This document shows positions 1 to 5,416 of a stretch of DNA of 6,709 nt, piece by piece. The DNA comes from Syntrophobacter sp. SbD2 (lineage in GTDB: Bacteria; Desulfobacterota; Syntrophobacteria; Syntrophobacterales; Syntrophobacteraceae). Location of the stretch: positions 1-6,709 of the forward strand of contig OMSV01000150.1 of the NCBI GenBank assembly GCA_900290385.1. The letters run 5' to 3'. How positions within the stretch are numbered: the stretch's first letter is position 1; each line of letters starts with the position of its first letter. A program made the position numbers and the translations under genes. The notes beneath the pieces are model-generated. The model was given only the letters and a program-made list of their open reading frames with translations. It was not told where the DNA came from and did not search any database.

Positions 1-2084
1 TCCGATACGGCGGCAAAACCGCGTAGCGTCATGACAAAAACGTCCGGTTTGATGGCCTTGGAACTGTACGCACGGATCACGTCCTCGCCTTTGACTCCAG
101 GAGCGGCGGCCGGATCGGCGATAATTACGACCCCCGCATGTTCGACCGCTTCGAACGAATCGTCTGCGTATGAAATAGCCTTCGCACCCGAACATGCCTC
201 GACACACTGGAAACACTCCGAACACACGCCGCACTGGAGGCACCTGGAGGACTCTGAGTGGACCTGATCTTCAGTCAGGCCGAGGGCGACCTCGCCGGAA
301 AGCTCCCTGCGTGAGGTGGGACGAAGCTCCTGCATCCTGGCGCGGGGAAAAGAGGGAATCCCCGGGGTGATCTCTGGAAAGTCTAACTCCCGGGGCCGGG
401 ATAAAGAACAAGGCTCAGCGGGTTTTCCGGTCAGAAGATCTTCGCCGGACAGGAAACTATGAACGGCCAGAGCCGCCGCCCGGCCGGAGGCCATAGCCGA
501 TACGACCGTCGACGGTCCGGTTACGGCGTCGCCTGCGGCAAAGACATTATTAGCGTGCGTCCATCCCTTGCCGTCAACCCGGGTGAGCCTGCCAGGCGTG
601 GCAAGGTTTTGCGGGCAGCAGTCAAGAAGGGCAGGATTTCCCGTCTGACCTATTGCTATGACAACGCGTTCGAATTCAATCTCGACCGGATTGCCGCCTT
701 CAACGGGGACCGGCCATGGGATACCTTTGGCGTCCGGTTGGCCCGGGATGGTCGGAAAGAGGCGTATAGCCTTAAGGCTCCCGCCATCTCCCATAAATTC
801 GGCGACTTTGAAGCTGGTCTTTATGGCTACTCCCTCTCTTAGCGTCTCTTCCACTTCCAGTGTGTCCGCCGGGATCAGTTCCTCGGGAAACCACGAAATC
901 AATGTAACCTGGGCGCCAAGGCGAACAAGCGTTCGTGCGGTTTCAAATGCGGCGTTACCGTCACCGATGACCGCAGTTTTTGCGGAAACAGACTTTATTT
1001 CTCCCCGATGCACGGCGGAGAGAAATGAGATGCATCCGACAACCCCGTCAAGTGTTTCTCCAGGGACATTGAGCTTCCGGTCTTCCCACAATCCAGTGGC
1101 GAGAACAATCGCCGAGAAGTCCTGAGCGTCCCGGGAGGGTTCAAATTCGCAGCCCAGGCGGAATTCGATTCCAATCCGGCGAAGGTATTGGATTTCCTGG
1201 TCGAGCACCGGACGCGGGAGCCGGTAAGGTCCGATTGCGTAGCGCAAAAGGCCCCCCGGAGCTTCTTGTTTCTCAAAGACCATCACTTGATATCCGAAGC
1301 GGATAAGGTCGTGTGCTGCGGCAAGTCCGGCAGGACCCGAACCAACCACGGCAATTTTTCCGGGCCGAGTCCTGGCTGGTTTTGCCTTAGTCACGTCGGG
1401 AGAGGCGTTATCGGCAATGAAGCGCTTTATGTCCCGTATCGCAAGGGGTTGATCGAGATCGTTCCTGCGGCATGCAGCCTCGCATGGATGAGTGCAGACC
1501 CTTCCGCAGATGCCGGGCAAGGCGTTGTCCTTCCTGATAAGTTCGAGCGCCTCGGTGTACTTCCTGGCGCGCGCCAGGGCCATGTATCCCTGGACGTTAA
1601 CTCCCAGAGGGCAATTTGTCTGACACAGAGGAGTCTTGCGCTTATCAATTACCGGCCTGCCCGGGAGGGCGTGCCTTCCTCCGTACTTTAGGGCCTTTTT
1701 GCCATCAGGGCTGACTGCCGGACAATTCTCCGAACATAGACCGCAAAGGGTGCACTTATCGGCGTCAACGTAGGAGGCCGGTTTTTTGTAACGTATTGAA
1801 AATCCCTGGGGCGTGTGCTTGATCGACTTGATAGCAGCGGGAAGAAGAAGCCTGATCCCCGGATTTCTCATTATTCGAAGAAGACCCGGGCGCAGAGCAT
1901 AGTTGAAGCTAACCCCCGAAGGCATCCGCCAGATATCAGAGGCGAGTTTCTCATTGAGGTCAGGGGCTTCGTCAATCAGTGTGACCGGTATCCCCATCTC
2001 GCCCAGTTTATTGGTTGCGGCGATCCCCGCTGGTGTAGCGCCGATTACGCACACCTTCTGAAGGCGTTCCTTGGGATTTTTCAT
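1..2084 (-). CDS. HdrA-like/GltD-like fused iron-sulfur flavoprotein, C-terminus off window
   Basis: Read by hand from ATG 2084-2082, the frame is open for 694 codons to the window edge, so the C-terminus is missing. A nucleotide fold with GATPAG at residues 15-20 is followed by YVD (105-107) and a ferredoxin site, Cys111/114/117/121, an order resembling HdrA. A GltD/NfnB-like module follows: Fer4_20 cysteines 154, 158, 193, 197, 201, 205; FAD motif GSGPAG 248-253; second nucleotide motif GDGNAA 374-379; and AAGDAV 516-521. Then come Cys615, 618, 621, 624, 627 and 631, and the start of another domain. The start overlaps the korC stop (ATGA), and an AAGGGGG lies 7 nt upstream. I infer a cytoplasmic flavoprotein moving electrons between the Kor complex or ferredoxin and a pyridine nucleotide. 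GltD-type flavoproteins are known in ferredoxin:NADP enzymes (NfnB) and, from memory, in the 2-oxoglutarate:NADP+ oxidoreductase of Azoarcus. Oddities are the broken first glycine motif and the missing NADP arginine pair. It is not a plain glutamate synthase small subunit: it is too long and no gltB is adjacent. Confidence 0.9.
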   Translation of the reverse strand, partial: MKNPKERLQKVCVIGATPAGIAATNKLGEMGIPVTLIDEAPDLNEKLASDIWRMPSGVSFNYALRPGLLRIMRNPGIRLLLPAAIKSIKHTPQGFSIRYKKPASYVDADKCTLCGLCSENCPAVSPDGKKALKYGGRHALPGRPVIDKRKTPLCQTNCPLGVNVQGYMALARARKYTEALELIRKDNALPGICGRVCTHPCEAACRRNDLDQPLAIRDIKRFIADNASPDVTKAKPARTRPGKIAVVGSGPAGLAAAHDLIRFGYQVMVFEKQEAPGGLLRYAIGPYRLPRPVLDQEIQYLRRIGIEFRLGCEFEPSRDAQDFSAIVLATGLWEDRKLNVPGETLDGVVGCISFLSAVHRGEIKSVSAKTAVIGDGNAAFETARTLVRLGAQVTLISWFPEELIPADTLEVEETLREGVAIKTSFKVAEFMGDGGSLKAIRLFPTIPGQPDAKGIPWPVPVEGGNPVEIEFERVVIAIGQTGNPALLDCCPQNLATPGRLTRVDGKGWTHANNVFAAGDAVTGPSTVVSAMASGRAAALAVHSFLSGEDLLTGKPAEPCSLSRPRELDFPEITPGIPSFPRARMQELRPTSRRELSGEVALGLTEDQVHSESSRCLQCGVCSECFQCVEACSGAKAISYADDSFEAVEHAGVVIIADPAAAPGVKGEDVIRAYSSKAIKPDVFVMTLRGFAAVS

Positions 2085-2686
2085 GCCCCGGCCCCCTTGA
2101 TTGCAGCGGCCTTTTTCTGCCTGGCCTTGAGCAGAGCCTGCCCGAAATCGTAACCTTTGTTGAAGGCGGCTATGTTTGCGTCTTGAGTTCCCTTGGGGAC
2201 GGAATCGGCTACAGAGGTGAGCATCCCCTTCAGCGAAACTGCACCGGTTATCGAGGTTACAAAGCCGAGCATGACGATGTTGGCCATCATCTTTCTGCCA
2301 AGTTCTTCGGCAATGCGGGTTGCCGGGATCGGGAAAACACCCCCGCCGGCACTATCGGCAGACCTCACCATGTCCTGATCAATAATGAGGATGCCGTTGT
2401 CTGCAAGCAGATGGCGGTATTTCTCGTATCCCATCTGGGACATGCACACCAGGATGTCCGGATTGCGCACGTAAGGGTAATGAATTGGTTTGTCCGATAT
2501 GATTACCTGAGCGCTGCAAGCCCCGCCACGAGCTTCGGGGCCGTAGGACTGCGTAAGAGTGCTCTGCCGATGGTCTGTAAGACAAGCCGCCGTCCCGAGC
2601 ACCTGGCCGGCAAGGACTATGCCTTGCCCACCGAGGCCGGTTATGAGGATCTCTGTTTTTAGTTCTGCGGTCGTGGTCCGGTCCAT
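2081..2686 (-). CDS. korC: 2-oxoacid:acceptor oxidoreductase, gamma subunit
   Basis: This 201-residue protein is the gamma subunit of the pyruvate/2-oxoacid:ferredoxin oxidoreductase superfamily. The gamma domain packs against the alpha and beta subunits of the cytoplasmic complex. Visible hallmarks are the glycine-rich GLGGQG at residues 17-22 and YGPEARGG at 48-55, both characteristic of the family, and the length is normal. The start at ATG 2686-2684 is the only reasonable one, because tandem in-frame stops (TAA, TGA) lie at 2708-2713. The ribosome site is modest: GAGAG at 2691-2695 or a more distant GAAGGG. The gene is 65 nt downstream of korB, and its stop overlaps the flavoprotein start by ATGA, which argues for translational coupling. 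The kor name follows the gene order and family. A branched-chain or aryl 2-oxoacid enzyme (Vor/Ior type) cannot be excluded. Confidence 0.93.
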   Translation of the reverse strand: MDRTTTAELKTEILITGLGGQGIVLAGQVLGTAACLTDHRQSTLTQSYGPEARGGACSAQVIISDKPIHYPYVRNPDILVCMSQMGYEKYRHLLADNGILIIDQDMVRSADSAGGGVFPIPATRIAEELGRKMMANIVMLGFVTSITGAVSLKGMLTSVADSVPKGTQDANIAAFNKGYDFGQALLKARQKKAAAIKGAGA

Positions 2687-2751
2687 TGCACTCTCACTCG
2701 GCCCTTCTTATCAGCCTTCGGGGCTCGATTGTTTGCGATTCAGGCGCGATC

Positions 2752-3582
2752 TCATGAAGCACGAGGGCGGCATATCCTTTCGTAGGCCTCCGCAAAGGTC
2801 GGCTTGTCGTATTCTACGAATTTCCCAAGAGTTATGCCCTGCTTGAAATCCAGGATAACTTCGGCAGGATTTGCGCCATTTTTTACTATTGTCTTTTCCT
2901 GATAGATCTTGAGTGAATCAATCGGTTTCTGCTTGTTTCTGCGCCCATACCCTGTAGGGCAGGGGACGAGAACCTCGATGAACGAAAAGCCTTTGCGCGC
3001 AAGAGCTTCCCCGATCGATTGAGTAAGATCGCGCGTATGAAGCATTGTCCAGCGTGCAACGTAGGTGGCCCCCGAAGCGTATGCCAGCAGGGGCAGGTTG
3101 AATGGGGTTTCGGGATTGCCAAGGGGTGTGGTCGACGTCTTGGCCAGATTGGGGGTGGTAGCCGCAGCCTGTCCACCGGTCATTCCGTAATTAAAGTTGT
3201 TCACGCAGATCACCGTCAGATCCATGTTCCTTCTGGCGGCGTGAAGGAAATGATTCCCACCGATTGCAAACAGGTCTCCATCGCCGCTGAAAACTACAAC
3301 GCTCAGTTCTGGATTGGCCAGCTTCATACCAGTGGCAAACGGGATTGCCCGCCCATGAGTGGTATGGTAGGAATCGAGCTTGACGTAGCCTGCACCTCTT
3401 CCCGAACATCCTATCCCGGAGACTACAACGGTGTTTGCCAGGTCCGTGCCGGCTGACTGGATGGCGATCAGCGAGGAGGAGAAGGCCGTGCCGATTCCGC
3501 ATCCGGGGCACCATATATGCGGGATGCGATCGGTCCGCAGGATATTATCCAGGGGATGTTTTGGGGAGCGATTATTGTTCAT
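2752..3582 (-). CDS. korB: 2-oxoacid:acceptor oxidoreductase, TPP-binding beta subunit
   Basis: This 276-residue protein is the thiamine-pyrophosphate subunit that, with the alpha subunit, decarboxylates a 2-oxoacid and forms the acyl-CoA. The N-terminal HIWCPGCG (Cys25, Cys28) is the usual family opening. SGIGCSGRG (55-63) and THGRAIPFATG (75-85) are also typical. The TPP/Mg motif begins at GDGD (100-103) and ends at NN (128-129) and NYGMTGGQ (131-138). The length is normal for KorB or VorA-type subunits, which are short compared with fused pyruvate enzymes. ATG 3582-3580 is preceded by AGGA with 5 nt spacing, which supports this start. The gene lies 68 nt downstream of korA. KorB-type beta subunits mostly act on 2-oxoglutarate, but substrate specificity is not readable here. 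Confidence 0.95.
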   Translation of the reverse strand: MNNNRSPKHPLDNILRTDRIPHIWCPGCGIGTAFSSSLIAIQSAGTDLANTVVVSGIGCSGRGAGYVKLDSYHTTHGRAIPFATGMKLANPELSVVVFSGDGDLFAIGGNHFLHAARRNMDLTVICVNNFNYGMTGGQAAATTPNLAKTSTTPLGNPETPFNLPLLAYASGATYVARWTMLHTRDLTQSIGEALARKGFSFIEVLVPCPTGYGRRNKQKPIDSLKIYQEKTIVKNGANPAEVILDFKQGITLGKFVEYDKPTFAEAYERICRPRAS

Positions 3583-3590
3583 GCGCGTCC

Positions 3591-3628
3591 TGACTCAAGG
3601 CTAAGAGCGATCCTTCCTGGCAGAGTCA
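3591..3628. repeat. 6-bp inverted repeat in the korA-korB gap
   Basis: TGACTC (3591-3596) and GAGTCA (3623-3628) are perfect complements separated by 26 bases inside the 68-nt gap between korA and korB. One arm touches the AGGA ribosome site of korB, so a hairpin could affect korB translation. The arms are short and the match could be chance. Confidence 0.2.
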
Positions 3629-3650
3629 ACGGGTCTTATAAGTCCGTGGT

Positions 3651-4805
3651 TTATCCCCGACCGGTGCCGGCATGTATTGTTTCGAGTATCCGGGCGGGTG
3701 TAATAACCGTCCCTCCGGCATGACCGACCAGCAGGGCGGGGACCATACTTCCGGCGCACCTTTGTACCTCGAGGTGCATCTGCCCCAGGTTCAATTCCAC
3801 CGTTATTAGGCACTTCACCCGTTTTGCAAGCTCTCTTATTGCATGCTCCGGGAAAGGCCATACGGTTACCAGTCGCAAAAGGCCGGCTTTTATGCCTTGT
3901 TGCCGAGCCTCATCAACGGCGGCCAGGCTGCTCCGTGAGCTGATCCCGTAAGAGATCAACGCCACATCTGCGTCCTCCAGCCGGTATTCCTCAACCTGTA
4001 TGATCTTGCTGAGGTTCGCACGGATTTTTCCCGTTATTCGTGAGACCATCTCCGAATGCGCCTCGGGGGTCATCACCGGATAGCCTTTTTCGTCGTGAGT
4101 CAGACCCGTAAAGTGAACCCGATAGCCCTCGCCGGCATTAGCCATTGGCGCTACTCCATTTGGGCCGGGATGAAAGGGCTTAAAACGGTCCTTTCTGCCT
4201 TTGGGACGGGGGCGGGACTGGAGCCCTATTTTTGATTGATCGGGTATGATGACCCTCTCAAACAGGTGGCCCACTACCTCATCGGCCATTATCATTACGG
4301 GGAGCCGGTATGTTTCGCTCAAGTTGAATGCGGTAATGGTCTGGAAGAAAAGCTCCTGGGGCGAAGCAGGGGCAAGTGCAATGATCTCGTAATGACCATG
4401 GGAGCCCCACCTTGCCTGCATCATATCACCCTGAGCGCCGAGAGTCGGTAGGCCCGTCGAAGGACCTGCACGCTGAACGTTTACTACCACGCATGGAGTT
4501 TCCATTACGAGCCCGAGTCCGATGTTTTCCATCATCAGACTGAACCCCGGACCGGAGGTCGCGGTCATGCTTTTTGTCCCGGCGCAGGAAGCGCCAAGAA
4601 CTGCGGCCATTGCGGATATCTCGTCTTCCATTTGAATGAAGACCCCGCCAAGTTCCGGAAGCCTCCTTGCCATGTGCTCGGCTATCTCGGTGGCCGGCGT
4701 GATAGGATACCCGGCAAAAAAGCGGCAGCCGGCGGCAAGCGCCCCCTCCGCGCATGCCGAGTCACCATCCATGAAATGTTCTCCGGTGAGAACTGCAGGT
4801 TTCAT
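3651..4805 (-). CDS. korA: 2-oxoacid:acceptor oxidoreductase, alpha subunit
   Basis: This 384-residue alpha subunit supplies the domain that contacts the TPP aminopyrimidine and helps bind the 2-oxoacid and CoA. Clear family motifs are DGDSACAEGAL (13-23), GYPITPATEI (32-41), EDEISA (60-65), TSGPGFSLM (83-91) and VQRAGPSTGLPT (110-121). The C-terminal part carries the second domain expected of alpha subunits. The frame is open up to 4886, but that extension would overlap korD and is not family-like, so I choose ATG 4805-4803, which gives the ordinary MKPAV... start and a 22-nt gap to the korD stop. No Shine-Dalgarno sequence is visible before this ATG, so translation may depend on ribosomes finishing korD. 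The alternative name is vorB or iorA-like, depending on the true substrate. Confidence 0.94.
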   Translation of the reverse strand: MKPAVLTGEHFMDGDSACAEGALAAGCRFFAGYPITPATEIAEHMARRLPELGGVFIQMEDEISAMAAVLGASCAGTKSMTATSGPGFSLMMENIGLGLVMETPCVVVNVQRAGPSTGLPTLGAQGDMMQARWGSHGHYEIIALAPASPQELFFQTITAFNLSETYRLPVMIMADEVVGHLFERVIIPDQSKIGLQSRPRPKGRKDRFKPFHPGPNGVAPMANAGEGYRVHFTGLTHDEKGYPVMTPEAHSEMVSRITGKIRANLSKIIQVEEYRLEDADVALISYGISSRSSLAAVDEARQQGIKAGLLRLVTVWPFPEHAIRELAKRVKCLITVELNLGQMHLEVQRCAGSMVPALLVGHAGGTVITPARILETIHAGTGRG

Positions 4806-4827
4806 AAAGAGAAAAAATCCATAAAAG

Positions 4828-5115
4828 TTATTGGATTGAAAGCTCGGGAATGCTTTGCACCGGAACTTCCAGAGAGTAAATCGCAAAATCGGGGCAGATG
4901 GCCTCGCAATAGTGACAGTTTACACACAAATCAGGCTGTTTTATCGCCGGAGGGTGGTATCCCTTCGAGTTGAAGCGCTCGGATGCCTCGAGAACATCTC
5001 TTGGGCAGTATTCAATACAGTAGCCGCACCCTTTGCATCGGTCTTCTATGATATAGACCATCCCTTTGGAAACGACGATCTGTTCTGTATCCAGGGGAAC
5101 GCGCCAGAATTTCAT
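4828..5115 (-). CDS. korD: 2-oxoacid:acceptor oxidoreductase, 2x[4Fe-4S] ferredoxin delta subunit
   Basis: This 95-residue ferredoxin-type subunit carries electrons from the Kor active site to the outside acceptor. Two complete [4Fe-4S] signatures are visible: Cys27/30/33/37 followed by Pro38, and Cys64/67/70/74 followed by Pro75. The linker containing NSKGYHPP (49-56) is characteristic of KorD-type delta subunits. A longer frame reaches a TTG at 5193, but that codon is part of the predicted -35 box and the extra 26 residues look non-coding. ATG 5115-5113 has AGAGG at 5123-5127 with 7 nt spacing, so it is the preferred start. ATG at residue 19 (MVYIIEDR) is a weaker alternative. It is the first gene of the operon. 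Confidence 0.93.
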   Translation of the reverse strand: MKFWRVPLDTEQIVVSKGMVYIIEDRCKGCGYCIEYCPRDVLEASERFNSKGYHPPAIKQPDLCVNCHYCEAICPDFAIYSLEVPVQSIPELSIQ

Positions 5116-5122
5116 CTGTTGA

Positions 5123-5127
5123 CCTCT
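5123..5127 (-). promoter_or_regulatory. ribosome binding site that fixes the korD start
   Basis: AGAGG on the minus strand lies 7 nt upstream of ATG 5115-5113. It decides between this start and the longer reading that begins at TTG 5193. Confidence 0.65.
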
Positions 5128-5164
5128 TAGAACGTAATGAACAGGGGAGCGAATGTGTCTTTGA

Positions 5165-5193
5165 AATATCAGGTAATTTTGTAAGCAAGTCAA
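5165..5193 (-). promoter_or_regulatory. sigma70-type promoter for the kor operon
   Basis: On the minus strand TTGACT (5193-5188, five of six matches to TTGACA) and GATATT (5170-5165, four of six matches to TATAAT) are separated by exactly 17 bases. Transcription would start near 5158 and give a leader of about 43 nt before the korD ATG at 5115. The placement just upstream of the first gene of a tightly packed operon supports it. No operator is recognisable in the sequence. Confidence 0.6.
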
Positions 5194-5318
5194 GACAAAT
5201 GAGATGGCAAAATGATGGAATTGGTGGGTTGGGGTATTTTCCCGCCTGGGGGGAATGGGCAGTTCAGATTAAGATGTTGCTTTTGATCGACTCTAAGGGG
5301 AAGGATTTGGTCTTTTTG

Positions 5319-5359
5319 TCTCAGAAGAAAAATATCGGAGAAGTTGGTAAAGTCTGAGA
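5319..5359. repeat. 7-bp inverted repeat TCTCAGA/TCTGAGA
   Basis: Perfect 7-base arms at 5319-5325 and 5353-5359 are separated by 27 bases. This may be the base of a transcript hairpin between the glycosyltransferase gene and the palindrome beside it, or it may be chance. Confidence 0.25.
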
Positions 5360-5366
5360 TCCACCC

Positions 5367-5392
5367 TTCCCCCTTGTAAAAATAGGGGGGAG
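5367..5392. repeat. C-run/G-run imperfect palindrome
   Basis: On the plus strand TTCCCCC (5367-5373) pairs with the G run at 5385-5390 and A5391, and TTGT/ATA next to the four-base AAAA loop extends the stem through G-T wobbles. It resembles the short C-run/G-run palindromes scattered between genes in many Desulfobacterota genomes (recognition from memory). Neither strand has a T run after the stem, so it is not a standard terminator. Confidence 0.4.
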
Positions 5393-5416
5393 ATTCCATA
5401 AATCTCTAAATTCATC

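Larger units (their letters stand above)
5116..5416. other. intergenic region between glycosyltransferase and kor operon
   Basis: No protein-like frame is visible in these 301 bases. The part nearest korD holds the promoter and leader. The distal part (about 5235-5400) is rich in C and G runs and holds several short inverted repeats. No intrinsic terminator with a T run is seen after the glycosyltransferase stop on the minus strand. Confidence 0.6.

Noticed and set aside
459..1691. Several plus-strand open frames (459-842, 658-1125, 1188-1691)
   Set aside because: They lie antisense to the flavoprotein, whose minus-strand frame is continuously open with clear cofactor motifs; their products show no recognisable family features.
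1..2084. Glutamate synthase small subunit (gltD)
   Set aside because: The GltD-like module is only the middle part; there are extra ferredoxin and HdrA-like segments, no gltB neighbour, and clear linkage to kor.
2183..2662. Plus-strand 159-residue open frame
   Set aside because: It is antisense to korC, which has the definite gamma-subunit motifs; this is a GC-driven shadow frame.
4806..4886. N-terminal extension of korA by 27 residues
   Set aside because: It would overlap the end of korD by 59 nt and adds residues unlike the family; ATG 4805 gives the normal start.
5367..5392. Intrinsic terminator for the glycosyltransferase gene
   Set aside because: The stem is GC-rich but no T run follows it on either strand; on the minus strand two pairs become mismatches.
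5190..5399. 69-residue minus-strand frame in the intergenic region
   Set aside because: The composition is not protein-like, there is no good ribosome site, and it overlaps both the palindromes and the -35 box.
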